This document shows positions 45,075-53,969 of a stretch of DNA of 64,000 nt, one piece after another. Source of the stretch: Bradyrhizobium sp. Ash2021 (GTDB taxonomy: Bacteria; Pseudomonadota; Alphaproteobacteria; Rhizobiales; Xanthobacteraceae). Position 1 is the first letter of the stretch. The number at the start of each line of letters is the position of its first letter. The DNA lies in contig NZ_CP100604.1 in the NCBI RefSeq assembly GCF_031202265.1, positions 8,786,501-8,850,500 of the forward strand, read 5' to 3'. The translations under genes and the position numbers were made by a program. The notes beneath the pieces were generated by a model. That model ran no database searches and was not told the origin of the DNA. It was given only the letters and a program-made list of their open reading frames with translations.

Positions 45075-48000
45075 ATGACAGGTATTGCAGAGTGGCTAGC
45101 ATCGATCGGCTTGGGAGAGTACGCCCAGCGCTTCGGCGAGAACGCCATTGACCTTTCGGTCGTCTGCGATCTTACGGAGCAGGACCTCAAGGATCTCGGC
45201 GTCCTGCTTGGGCACCGACGCAAGATGCTGCGCGCGATCGCAGAACTGAAGGGGGACGTTCTACGAACACAAGCCGGCACCCAACCTGCGCCGCGCGACG
45301 CCGCTGAGCGGCGCCAAATCACTGTCATGTTTTGCGATCTGGTGGGCTCGTCGGCCCTTTCAGTCCGCCTTGATCCGGAGGACTTGCGGGCGGTAATCGG
45401 CGCCTATCATGCCTCCATCGCCGAGGTTATCGCCCGGAATGAGGGCGTCATCGCGCGGTACCTGGGCGATGGCGTGCTCGCCTATTTCGGCTATCCCCAG
45501 GCGCATGAGGATGATGCCGAGCAGGCGACACGCGCGGGGCTGGCGCTGGTCGACGCCGTGACTAACCTCCGGACAGATATCGGCACCAATCTACAGGTTC
45601 GCGTTGGCATCGCCACCGGCACGGTGGTCGTGGGTGATTTGATCGGCGAAGGCGCTGCTAGGGAGCAGGCGGTCATTGGCGAGACGCCGAACCTGGCTGC
45701 TCGCCTGCAGGCGTTCGCCGAGCCCGGTACGGTGCTGATCTCCGAGAGTACGCACCGGCTCACCGAGGGGCATTTCGAATTCCGCAATCTCGGCCCCGTC
45801 GCGCTCAAGGGCTGGGCGGAACCGGTACCAGCCTGGCAGGTCCTTGGGACCAGTGGAGTGGCAAGCCGCTTCGAGGCGCAGCACAAGACCAGATTGACAC
45901 CGCTAATCGGGCGTGACGAAGAAATCGAGTTGCTACTGCGTCGCTGGCGGCATGCCGCGCAGGCCGAAGGTTGTGTTGTGCTGCTAACCGGACAACCGGG
46001 CATCGGGAAGTCGCACATTGCCCAAGCGCTGCAAGAAAGGCTCCAGGCCGAACCACACATAAGGTTGCGCTATTTCTGCTCGGCACACCACACCAACAGT
46101 GCGCTGTACCCATTCATCGGCCAACTCGAACGGGCCGCCCGGTTCGAGCGAAGCGACGCGCCGGCAGAAAAGTTCGCCAAGCTCGAAGCTCTGCTCGCGC
46201 AATCCTGCTCTGACGCGGACCATACGTTGCCACTTCTCGCGAGCCTTCTATCGTTGCCACCCAGTGACCGCTACCGCCTACCGGATCTGAGCCCGCAGAA
46301 GCGCAAGGAGATGACGTTGGCGGCGCTTTTGGCTCAGCTCAATGGCCTGGCGGTGCAGCTGCCAGTGTTCCTCCTCTTTGAGGATGTCCATTGGGCGGAC
46401 CCGACCTCGCTCGAGCTGCTCACGCTTACATTGGAACGGGTATCGCGGCTTCGAGTGCTGCTGCTCATCACCGCGAGGCCAGAGTTCACGCCGCCCTGGC
46501 CAGGTCATGCGCATGTGACGACGGTCTCGCTCACACGCCTGAGCCGGCACGATGGGGCGGAGCTAATCGACCGCGTCACGGCCGGCAAGACGCTGCCCGA
46601 GGAGGTGATGAATCAGATTCTCGCCCGTACCGATGGCGTGCCCCTGTTTGTCGAAGAGCTGACCAAGACGGTACTCGAAACCGGATTGCTGGAGGAGCAG
46701 GAGGGCCACTACGTGCTCAACCGTCCGCTGCCCTCGATGGCAATTCCGACCACATTGCACGCATCGCTAATGGCGAGGCTCGACCGATTGGCGCCGGTGA
46801 GGGAGGTGGCTCAGATCGGCGCCGTGGTGGGTCGCGAGTTCTCTTACGAACTGCTGAGCACCATAGCCGGGTTGCCTGGAGAGAGGCTTGAGGAGGCGCT
46901 CGCCCAATTAGTTCGGTCGGAGTTGATATTCTGCCGGGGCGAGATACCTCACGCGATCTATACCTTCAAGCACGCGCTTGTGCGAGACGCTGCCTACTCG
47001 GGACTCCTGAAGAGCCGACGCGCAGCGCTGCATGCCACGATCGCAGACGCTTTCGAGCAACGGTTCCCGGAAATTGTGGAGGCTCAACCCGAAACTCTCG
47101 CGCACCATCTCACAGAGGCCGGACTGTTCGAAGAGGCGGAGGGATATTGGCTGCAGGCCTGCAAGAAGGCCGCCATGCGCTCCGCCAACCTTGAGGCCAT
47201 CGCGCACTCGCAACGAGGTATCGAGGCCTCGGCTCATTTGCCCGATGGCGCACCAAAGGACCGGCTGGAACTTGATTTCCAATTCGCTCTGGGGCCGTGT
47301 TTGATCGCTACCCAAGGGCCCGCCTCGAACAAGGCGGTGGCGACGTTCGCCCGCGCTCGTGAGCTGTGCGAGCGCCTCGGAGATCCCCCCGAGCATCTTC
47401 AGGTCATGTTTTGGTTGACCACCGCGAGCGTCATTCGCGGTGAATTGCCGCTGGCCCAGGAAACGATCGCGACCCTGCTTCATCTGGCCGAAGCGCACGA
47501 TGATCGTCCAGCGTTGTTGAACGCGATGCGCGGGCAGGCAATGATTCGCCTTTTCATGGGAAATCTCCTCGGTGCCCGCGAAGCGATCGAGCGGGCCGTC
47601 GAGGCGTTCGACGCGAGCAGCGAGCAGGATAGACTGGCGGCGCGTGCAGCCGGTCAGGATGCCGGCGTGGCCGGCCTCGCTCTGATGTCGTGGCCTCTCT
47701 GGCTGCTCGGCCACGCCGATACGGCAATCACACGAATGAACGGCGCCATTCAGCGTGCCGACGCCATCAGTCATCCGCATTCCCAGGCGTATGCTTGTTA
47801 TTATGCATCTATTCTCCACGCTCTGCGCGGTGAGCTATTGACTGCGCAAGGCTATGCCGAACGCTGTCTTGCCTTGTCGGAGGAACACGGATTCCGGCAA
47901 TGGCGCGGATTGGCACACGCCATCCGAGGCATATGCGTGACCTTGCTTGACCCTTCATCCAGCGCCCTCGAGGAAATCCGGGCTGCGTTGGATGAATATC

Positions 48001-48431
48001 GTGGCGCGGGTTATCAGTTGGGCATCACGGCACTTTACGTGCTCTTGTGTCCGGCCTTTTTGTCTAGTCACAAATGCGAGGCTGCCCTGGAACTGATCGA
48101 GCAGGGCCTCGCTACAACCCGCCGTAACAGCGAACGGATATTTGAGGCCGAATTGTATCGGCTGAAGGCGCGCGCGCTGCTCGTCCGCGGCGCACCAGAC
48201 GCCAGGACCGAGGCGCTGTCACTGCTCGACCAGGCCTTGACCACGGCAAGAAGCCAACACGCCAAAGCCCTTGAACTTCGAGCTGCAGGGGACCTTGCCG
48301 CGGTGTGGATCGATCAGAGCAGGTGCGAGGAAGCGCTCGATCTTCTCGCGCCGATCCACGCCTGGTTCAGCGAGGGCTTCGACACGCAAGATCTAAAGCA
48401 GACAAGGGCTTTGCTCGACCAGCTGCGGTGA
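45075..48431 (+). CDS. SAM domain - class III cyclase - AAA ATPase - TPR protein
   Basis: A 1118-residue cytoplasmic signalling protein. A SAM domain is at about residues 1-60 (IAEWLASIGLGEYAQRF). A class III cyclase domain follows at about 75-265 with metal aspartates in VMFCDLVGSS and LGDGVLAYFGYP. An AAA/STAND-type ATPase spans about 280-600 (Walker A TGQPGIGKS, Walker B LLFEDVHWAD). A long helical TPR-like region runs to the end. The ATPase and repeat parts resemble STAND regulators that oligomerise on ligand binding, which would switch cAMP synthesis. It is single; inputs are unknown. Confidence 0.9.
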   Translation: MTGIAEWLASIGLGEYAQRFGENAIDLSVVCDLTEQDLKDLGVLLGHRRKMLRAIAELKGDVLRTQAGTQPAPRDAAERRQITVMFCDLVGSSALSVRLDPEDLRAVIGAYHASIAEVIARNEGVIARYLGDGVLAYFGYPQAHEDDAEQATRAGLALVDAVTNLRTDIGTNLQVRVGIATGTVVVGDLIGEGAAREQAVIGETPNLAARLQAFAEPGTVLISESTHRLTEGHFEFRNLGPVALKGWAEPVPAWQVLGTSGVASRFEAQHKTRLTPLIGRDEEIELLLRRWRHAAQAEGCVVLLTGQPGIGKSHIAQALQERLQAEPHIRLRYFCSAHHTNSALYPFIGQLERAARFERSDAPAEKFAKLEALLAQSCSDADHTLPLLASLLSLPPSDRYRLPDLSPQKRKEMTLAALLAQLNGLAVQLPVFLLFEDVHWADPTSLELLTLTLERVSRLRVLLLITARPEFTPPWPGHAHVTTVSLTRLSRHDGAELIDRVTAGKTLPEEVMNQILARTDGVPLFVEELTKTVLETGLLEEQEGHYVLNRPLPSMAIPTTLHASLMARLDRLAPVREVAQIGAVVGREFSYELLSTIAGLPGERLEEALAQLVRSELIFCRGEIPHAIYTFKHALVRDAAYSGLLKSRRAALHATIADAFEQRFPEIVEAQPETLAHHLTEAGLFEEAEGYWLQACKKAAMRSANLEAIAHSQRGIEASAHLPDGAPKDRLELDFQFALGPCLIATQGPASNKAVATFARARELCERLGDPPEHLQVMFWLTTASVIRGELPLAQETIATLLHLAEAHDDRPALLNAMRGQAMIRLFMGNLLGAREAIERAVEAFDASSEQDRLAARAAGQDAGVAGLALMSWPLWLLGHADTAITRMNGAIQRADAISHPHSQAYACYYASILHALRGELLTAQGYAERCLALSEEHGFRQWRGLAHAIRGICVTLLDPSSSALEEIRAALDEYRGAGYQLGITALYVLLCPAFLSSHKCEAALELIEQGLATTRRNSERIFEAELYRLKARALLVRGAPDARTEALSLLDQALTTARSQHAKALELRAAGDLAAVWIDQSRCEEALDLLAPIHAWFSEGFDTQDLKQTRALLDQLR

Positions 48432-48544
48432 CCTGAGTTGGACTGCAGTTTCCCCGAACCGGGATCTGGCGCACCAAGTCGGTCATAGATCTTAGTCACC
48501 TCGGAGTGGCCTATTGCAAAGACGGGATATGGGATGGCGCCCTT

Positions 48545-48612
48545 GATGACATCGCCGCGTTAGCCGCCTCGGCGGCGCGCCGCTTCGGCAGGCCTTGTTC
48601 ACCCTGTTGTCC
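48545..48612 (-). pseudogene. Remnant of the 3' end of an ECF-type sigma factor gene
   Basis: Read on the minus strand, this short stretch gives AGQQGEQGLPKRRAAEAANA then AMSS. The intact sigma factor at 55380-56666 ends AGNKREQELLKRRAAEAGAA then AISS. The match is limited to about 23 codons and no other part of the gene is visible upstream. I infer a decayed tail of a paralogous sigma factor. Confidence 0.65.
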
Positions 48613-48887
48613 CGCACTGCAGCGTATTTACGAAGAGCGCAACGCTTTAATCCGATACTTCTGTCAGAATCTAAATCCCAGTTTAGAAAATGTCCGGGAG
48701 TCTCAAAAAAAATCGGGAAGCTCGGGAAATTTTGCGCCCTTCCGGTGTTTTTGTTGGCAGCGATCGAGCCCCACCGCCTGGACGGCGATGGTCAATGCGC
48801 AAGTTAGAGCGTTGGCCAATACGCTCTACGTAATTCTCCAAATTACTGTCTCCAATGCGCAACATAATCTTGAAAGGGAGTGCAGAG

Positions 48888-49217
48888 ATGAAACACGTGT
48901 TAGCCTCTCTCACCATCGGCGTTTGTCTGGTGCTTCCGTCGGCGGGCGTAGTGCTGGGCGCCGGTCCGCCCACCAAACCTGCCCAAAATCCCACGACAGG
49001 TCAGCACGGCTCCAATCACGGTTTTAGCTGTACCACCAGTGGTGCTGGTATTAACACTCCGGGGGCCGCTATGGCAGCGCAAGGGTCGCCGTTCAACCCA
49101 AATGGGCAGGCAGGCACCGTCTATGCGGGAAATCCGGACACAGCATCGTTAGCGCACGCCAATTCCACGGCCGCCGTTTCCCAATACGACGTCGCTTGCT
49201 CGCACCAAGTGCCGTAG
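48888..49217 (+). CDS. Small secreted protein of unknown function
   Basis: A 109-residue protein with a signal peptide (VLASLTIGVCLVLPSAGVVLGA) and a mature part rich in Gly, Asn, Pro and Ala (KPAQNPTTGQHGSNHG, AQGSPFNPNGQAGTVYAG). Two mature cysteines (GFSCTTS and VACSHQVP) could form a disulphide. The ATG at 48888 is preferred over 48855 by position of the signal peptide and by gggagtgcagag upstream. It lies about 95 bases before a MacA-like gene. No family recognised. Confidence 0.75.
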   Translation: MKHVLASLTIGVCLVLPSAGVVLGAGPPTKPAQNPTTGQHGSNHGFSCTTSGAGINTPGAAMAAQGSPFNPNGQAGTVYAGNPDTASLAHANSTAAVSQYDVACSHQVP

Positions 49218-49311
49218 TAGCCTTGGAGAGCGCGGGGCTCGGTTAGGCTGACGCTACGCTATCAAGCGTACTTGATCCTCCGTGCAGGGGTACGATAGGG
49301 GGTGACACCCC

Positions 49312-50664
49312 ATGCGCTTCGCCGCGATGGCCATTCTGCTGAGCACGCTGGCTGCGGGCCTTGGCTACACATACAGCCAGGGAAGCTCTCCCGAGACCTT
49401 CCTCACCGGGCCGGTCGAACGCGGCAGCATCTCTACTTTGGTGAAGGCCAGCGGCACAATCGAGGCAGTTGTCAGCGTCGATGTCAGTTCGCAACTGTCG
49501 GGGCGAATTGCGCAAGTGTTCGTCAATTTCAACGATACCGTGAAGGCCGGGCAGCCGATCGCGCAGATCGATCCGGAGATCTTTGCCGCCCGCGTCAGTG
49601 AAGCCAAAGCCGCACTGAGGGTGGCGAGGGCGACTGCCGAAGTGGAAAAGGCTGCGCTGGAACGAGCGACAGTCGCGGTGACGAATGCGCAGACCGCCAG
49701 GAAACTGGCGGAGGCACAGTCGGCGGCAAGCAAGGCCAGGCAAGATGAAGTGGAGAGAGACCTCCTGCGAAAGCGCGAGCTGGCGCGCACCGGAAGCGGA
49801 ACAGAGCGAGACTTGAGTCAGGCGCAAGCTCAGCGCGATGCCGGGGCTGCCGACCTGCGCGGTTCCCTCGAGCAGATCCGGATGAAGGAGGAGGCCATTG
49901 CGATTGCGGCGGCAGAAAAGCACATGGCCGAGGCCAATCTCGAGAATGCCGAGGCTGTCGTCGAGCAGAGGCAGGCGGCGCTCGATCAGGCGGGGCTTGA
50001 TCTCGAACGTACCGTCCTCCGCGCGCCGATTGACGGGATCGTCATCAAGCGGGATGTCAATCCGGGACAAACCGTCGCCGTCAGCCTCGAAGCCAAAACA
50101 TTGTTCAAGATCGCGAACGATCTGCGTGAGATGGAGGTCCACGGCAAAATCGACGAGGCCGATGTCGGGCAGTTGAAGCCGGGCCAGGCGACCCGGTTCA
50201 CAGTGGACGCTTATCCGGATCGAACCTTCAGCGGACGGGTTCTACAGATCCGCAAGGCTCCCGAGGTCGTGCAAAACGTCGTCACCTATACGACCGTCGT
50301 GTCCGCGCCGAATCCGGACCTCTTGCTGTTGCCGGGAATGACTGCGCAGCTGCGGATCATGGTGAGCAATACCGGCGAGATTCTCAAAATTCCGAGCCAG
50401 GCCCTGCGCTTCCGGCCGAACGGCGCCGGTCCTGCGTCGGCTCACCCGAGTGCGAACCAAGCCGCTTCCTCCAAGGCGCCCGCGACGGTGTGGCTGGTGG
50501 GCGAGGACGGGCGACCGGACCCGGTTGCCGTGAGGCTCGGCGCGAGCGACGACAGCAGCGCAGCGCTGCTGGAAGGCGCGCTCAACGAGGGCCAGCAAGT
50601 GATCATCGGGATTGCGAACTCGCAGAAGCAGAGGGGCTATTTCGGCGTTCGTCTTGGATTCTAA
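49312..50664 (+). CDS. Periplasmic adaptor (HlyD/MacA-like) of an ABC exporter
   Basis: A 450-residue membrane-fusion protein. One N-terminal membrane segment (AAMAILLSTLAAGLGYTYS) is followed by a barrel-sandwich hybrid domain (SGTIEAVVSVDVSSQLSGRI), a long coiled-coil hairpin at about residues 95-215, and the second lipoyl half (LRAPIDGIVIKRDVNPGQTV). Beta-barrel and membrane-proximal domains follow. Its gene precedes MacB-like ATPase and permease genes. The substrate of the pump is unknown, and no outer-membrane TolC-like gene adjoins. Confidence 0.9.
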   Translation: MRFAAMAILLSTLAAGLGYTYSQGSSPETFLTGPVERGSISTLVKASGTIEAVVSVDVSSQLSGRIAQVFVNFNDTVKAGQPIAQIDPEIFAARVSEAKAALRVARATAEVEKAALERATVAVTNAQTARKLAEAQSAASKARQDEVERDLLRKRELARTGSGTERDLSQAQAQRDAGAADLRGSLEQIRMKEEAIAIAAAEKHMAEANLENAEAVVEQRQAALDQAGLDLERTVLRAPIDGIVIKRDVNPGQTVAVSLEAKTLFKIANDLREMEVHGKIDEADVGQLKPGQATRFTVDAYPDRTFSGRVLQIRKAPEVVQNVVTYTTVVSAPNPDLLLLPGMTAQLRIMVSNTGEILKIPSQALRFRPNGAGPASAHPSANQAASSKAPATVWLVGEDGRPDPVAVRLGASDDSSAALLEGALNEGQQVIIGIANSQKQRGYFGVRLGF

Positions 50665-50705
50665 GGTTGGATTCCAAGGTTGGATTTTGAAACTGGATTT
50701 TGGGA
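50654..50705. repeat. Four tandem 13-bp units ending at the ATPase start codon
   Basis: Units are ttggattctaagg, ttggattccaagg, ttggattttgaaa and ctggattttggga. The array contains the adaptor stop codon (50662-50664) and ends at the A of the ATPase ATG at 50705, so it is the whole spacer between the two genes and replaces a normal Shine-Dalgarno. Confidence 0.85.
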
Positions 50706-51436
50706 TGCCGCCGCTGGTCCGGACCATTGGAATTTCAAAACATTATCCCTCCGGGGGGACGATCATCCATGCGGTATCAAACGTGTCGCTCTCGATCGAG
50801 CACGGCGAGTTCGTTGCAATCCGCGGCCGCTCGGGTTCGGGGAAGTCGACCTTGATGAGCCTTTTGGGCCTCCTGGAGCGGCCGGATTCCGGCGAATATG
50901 CGCTAAGGGGCCGGGAAGCTGCAAGGCTGAGCGAGGACACGCGCGCGGCCATCAGGAGAAAAGACATCGGCTTCATATTCCAACTGCCAGCCCTCCTGCC
51001 GCGGGCAACCGCGCTGGAAAATGTCGAACTTCCTCTTGTTTACGCCGGCGTTCCTCGCGCCAAACGACGTCGCACAGCCAAAGATGCGCTTGACCGCGTA
51101 GGCTTGGCTGGCCGCAGTCATCATTGGCCGAATCAACTTTCGGGAGGAGAGCAGCAGCGGGTTGTTATTGCCCGTGCAATGGTGAACGATCCTGCCCTCA
51201 TCCTGGCCGACGAACCGACCGGCTCACTGGATAGCAGCACCAGCGACGAGATTCTGTCGGTGTTCGAGGGCCTTCATCGCGATGGTCATACGATCATCAT
51301 GGTTACGCATGCCGCCGAAGTCGCCGATCGCGCGCGGCGACAGATCACCCTGCACGATGGGCGAATCATCGAGGACGCCGTGACATCCGGCAAGCGTTCG
51401 CTCCTGAACGCCATCCCGTTGGATTCTTCCCAATGA
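50705..51436 (+). CDS. ABC exporter ATPase (MacB/LolD-like)
   Basis: A 243-residue ATPase with Walker [13 protein letters not shown]-loop [11 protein letters not shown], signature LSGGEQQR, Walker [15 protein letters not shown] and switch VTHAAEVAD, the MacB/LolD subtype. The start at 50705 lies at the end of a tandem repeat; upstream frame residues repeat Leu-Asp-Phe and are not conserved. It overlaps the permease start in ATGA. Confidence 0.92.
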   Translation: MPPLVRTIGISKHYPSGGTIIHAVSNVSLSIEHGEFVAIRGRSGSGKSTLMSLLGLLERPDSGEYALRGREAARLSEDTRAAIRRKDIGFIFQLPALLPRATALENVELPLVYAGVPRAKRRRTAKDALDRVGLAGRSHHWPNQLSGGEQQRVVIARAMVNDPALILADEPTGSLDSSTSDEILSVFEGLHRDGHTIIMVTHAAEVADRARRQITLHDGRIIEDAVTSGKRSLLNAIPLDSSQ

Positions 51437-52668
51437 GTCCCCTGGAGAGTTTACGAATCGCCACCCGAGCGCTTCGCGTCAACAAACTGCGGAGCGCCTT
51501 GACCATGCTTGGGATCGTCGTTGGCGTCGCAGCCGTGGTCTGCATGGTATCGGTGGGAGCCGGCGCACAAGCGGAAGTTTCGGAGAAGATCCGCACACTT
51601 GGAGCCAACCTCCTGCTGGTCATGCCCGGAGCCCGAAACGCCGGGGGAGCGAGGCTCGAATCCGGAACACAGCCGACGCTGACCGAAGAGGACGCCGCGG
51701 CCATCCGCCGCGAACTGGTGGATGCGCAGGTCGCGGCCCCGCTGCTGTCTCGTTCCATGCCCCTCGTGGCCGCAAACAGGAACTGGGTGACGCTGGTGGC
51801 TGGAATTAATGCCGACTATCTGGTGGCGCGCGAATGGCAAGTTACCAACGGCCGATCCTTCACGGGCGAGGAGATCGCATCCGGAGCCAAAGTTGCCATC
51901 GTGGGGTCGGTGATCATCGAGGAGCTCTTCGATGGGCGTGCGGGAATAGGAGAGACATTTCGGATTGGCAACGTCCCATTCACCGTGATTGGTGTGCTGG
52001 ACAACAAGGGGTTGGGCGCAGCTGGCCGCAGCCAGGACGATGTCGTGTTCATTCCGCTGTCGACTGCGCAGAGCCGCGTGCTCGGCGCCGTGCGCGGCAC
52101 GACCCGCCAAGCACTGGATTTCATCTCGATCAAGGTGTCGGATGCGACCGCGATGTCGGAGATGGAACGCGAGATCGAGGCGTTGCTTCGGCAGCGGCAT
52201 CGCATTCGCGGGGATGCCCCCAGCGATTTCAGGATCGAGAATCCGGCGGATGTCCTGATTGCACGCGGGGCCGCCGTGCGGACCCTCGGAATTCTGTTAA
52301 TCGCGGTGGCCGCGGTTTCGCTGGTCGTTGGCGGCATCAGCATCATGAACATCATGCTGGTTTCGGTGTCCGAACGCACCCGCGAAATCGGCTTGCGCAT
52401 GGCTGTGGGGGCCAGCCGCCGCGATATCCGATGGCAATTCCTGATCGAAGCCTTGATCCTGGCGCTGATCGGGGGGCTGGTGGGCGCGGCGTTGGGAGCC
52501 GCCGCAGCGGTCGCAATCGCCTGGAAAGCTGGCTGGCCGATCCTGATCAGCCCCTGGGCGGTCATCCTGGCTTGTGGATTTGCAGGGTTCGTCGGAATTT
52601 CGTTTGGCCTCTATCCGGCCCATCGGGCCGCGCGGCTTGATCCGATTGTGGCTTTACGCTTCGAATAG
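51433..52668 (+). CDS. MacB-like ABC exporter permease
   Basis: A 411-residue inner-membrane protein. An N-terminal helix (ALTMLGIVVGVAAVVCMVSVG) is followed by a large periplasmic MacB-type domain and three C-terminal membrane segments of the FtsX type (LVVGGISIMNIMLVSVSERT, then REIGLRMAVGASRRDI). It completes the adaptor-ATPase-permease exporter. Stand-alone permease and ATPase replace the fused MacB of enterics. Confidence 0.92.
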   Translation: MSPLESLRIATRALRVNKLRSALTMLGIVVGVAAVVCMVSVGAGAQAEVSEKIRTLGANLLLVMPGARNAGGARLESGTQPTLTEEDAAAIRRELVDAQVAAPLLSRSMPLVAANRNWVTLVAGINADYLVAREWQVTNGRSFTGEEIASGAKVAIVGSVIIEELFDGRAGIGETFRIGNVPFTVIGVLDNKGLGAAGRSQDDVVFIPLSTAQSRVLGAVRGTTRQALDFISIKVSDATAMSEMEREIEALLRQRHRIRGDAPSDFRIENPADVLIARGAAVRTLGILLIAVAAVSLVVGGISIMNIMLVSVSERTREIGLRMAVGASRRDIRWQFLIEALILALIGGLVGAALGAAAAVAIAWKAGWPILISPWAVILACGFAGFVGISFGLYPAHRAARLDPIVALRFE

Positions 52669-52879
52669 ATGCGAGGGCTGAACTCTGATGTCCATCCTCT
52701 TAAACTGTTCGACGAGAAGAGCCGCGTGACCAACGCTCCGGTCGCCGCGCCGGTCCCGATTCCGGCCTCGATATAACAATTCGACGACTATCGAAGCATT
52801 CCTGTCGAAAAAATCGCCATGATGATGTTCATCCGCCGGTCGGAATCGGACCGGTGCTGGATGTTCACAGGAGAAAAAA

Positions 52880-53182
52880 ATGGCAGCGTCGAATCAAAAC
52901 CTGGTCGTGACCGCGTTCTGGGAAACCAATCCAGGCGAGGAAGGTGCGATTGCAAACCTTCTGAAGGATTTTCTGCCGCAGGCGCAGCAGGAACCGGGCG
53001 TGAAGGAATTTCAGATCCACCAGAACATATCGAAGCCGCGGGAATTCTTCTTCTACGAGGTGTTCGCGGGAGAGGCCGCCTTCGCGGATCATCAGCAAAC
53101 CCAGCACTTCAAGAACATCATCGTCGGCCAGGCGGTTCCCAGGCTGGCAAAGCGCGAGCGGTCCCAGTTCCGGTTCATCTGA
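52880..53182 (+). CDS. Antibiotic biosynthesis monooxygenase (ABM) domain protein
   Basis: A 100-residue dimeric alpha+beta-barrel protein: NLVVTAFWETNPGEEGAIAN, EPGVKEFQIHQNISKP, FFFYEVFAGEAAFADHQQT. ABM proteins include small cofactor-independent oxygenases and haem-degrading enzymes. The start has caggag upstream. It is followed by a hairpin and then the peroxidase pair, so it could be functionally linked to oxidative chemistry, but it is probably a separate transcription unit. Confidence 0.88.
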   Translation: MAASNQNLVVTAFWETNPGEEGAIANLLKDFLPQAQQEPGVKEFQIHQNISKPREFFFYEVFAGEAAFADHQQTQHFKNIIVGQAVPRLAKRERSQFRFI

Positions 53183-53230
53183 CCTCAGAGCCTGACTCCG
53201 ACGTCTTGCGACAAATCGGCTTCGCCGCCT

Positions 53231-53275
53231 GGAGCCCCGATTCTGATCGAATCAGAATCGGGGCTCCAACTTTTG
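53231..53275 (+). terminator. Strong hairpin followed by T-rich tract after ABM gene
   Basis: A perfect 17-bp stem (ggagccccgattctgat / atcagaatcggggctcc) with a three-base loop cga is followed by aacttttgttct. It would serve as a rho-independent terminator for the ABM gene. The stem sequence is, from memory, a frequent intergenic repeat in Bradyrhizobium, and the following cacgttttctttac block resembles 3795-3872. Confidence 0.75.
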
Positions 53276-53453
53276 TTCTCACACGTTTTCTTTACAAGAA
53301 CCGGCCTTCGTCAACTTGACTTGTAATTGTATCACTGACACATTCAACCTTAAGATAATCCGCGGTCCCGGAGTTGCACGCGCAATGGCGTGTCGCGTCA
53401 GGCCACCGGTCCAACCGGCGATCACGTCATGTCCGACTCATGGGAGCACACCG

Positions 53454-53885
53454 ATGGCTAATCCGCTCACGCTCTACGTCCCGATCAAGCAGGATCCGAT
53501 CACGCAAGCCGAAGCCAAGCTCGCCTATGCCAACTTCGTGTCCAGCGTCCAGCACGGACTCGACGGTTCGCACATCGTCCACTACGCGCGCCTGGCGCTG
53601 ATTCCCAATCCCGGCGGGACCGGGATTCTAGCGATCTGCCTGATCACGACGTTCGATGGACCGATGAATCCCTATCTCAAATTCTTCTGGAACAACGGCG
53701 CGCTTCAGAAGGTGTTCTCGGGGTTGGCTGCGATTGCGCTCAATCCACCCAATCCGCCGGTCACCGACCTGACCGGATTCGAGAACTTCATCAACAACAA
53801 CAATCTCAATAATCCGAGCGATCTCTATGGCGCCTATCCGCAAACGGTCCGGCAGATCCAGGGCGCGCTCCCGCAGACGGCGTAA
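53454..53885 (+). CDS. 143-residue companion of the DyP peroxidase, unknown function
   Basis: A small soluble protein starting MANPLTLYVPIKQDP. It contains HIVHYARLALIPNPGGTG, ILAICLITTFDGPMNPYLKF and an Asn-rich stretch NFINNNNLNNPSDLYG. Alternating hydrophobic strands suggest a ferredoxin-like alpha/beta fold akin to one half of a DyP peroxidase, but I recognise no named family. It lies 84 bases before the DyP gene in the same direction. The start is set by gggagcacacc upstream and by absence of conserved sequence in the longer frame from 53316. Confidence 0.75.
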   Translation: MANPLTLYVPIKQDPITQAEAKLAYANFVSSVQHGLDGSHIVHYARLALIPNPGGTGILAICLITTFDGPMNPYLKFFWNNGALQKVFSGLAAIALNPPNPPVTDLTGFENFINNNNLNNPSDLYGAYPQTVRQIQGALPQTA

Positions 53886-53969
53886 TGGGCATTGCGGGTC
53901 CCGCCCGTGACTGCATCGAGGCCCCGGTCGGCGTGACCGGTTGATGACGGACACAGGAAGCGACTTCGC

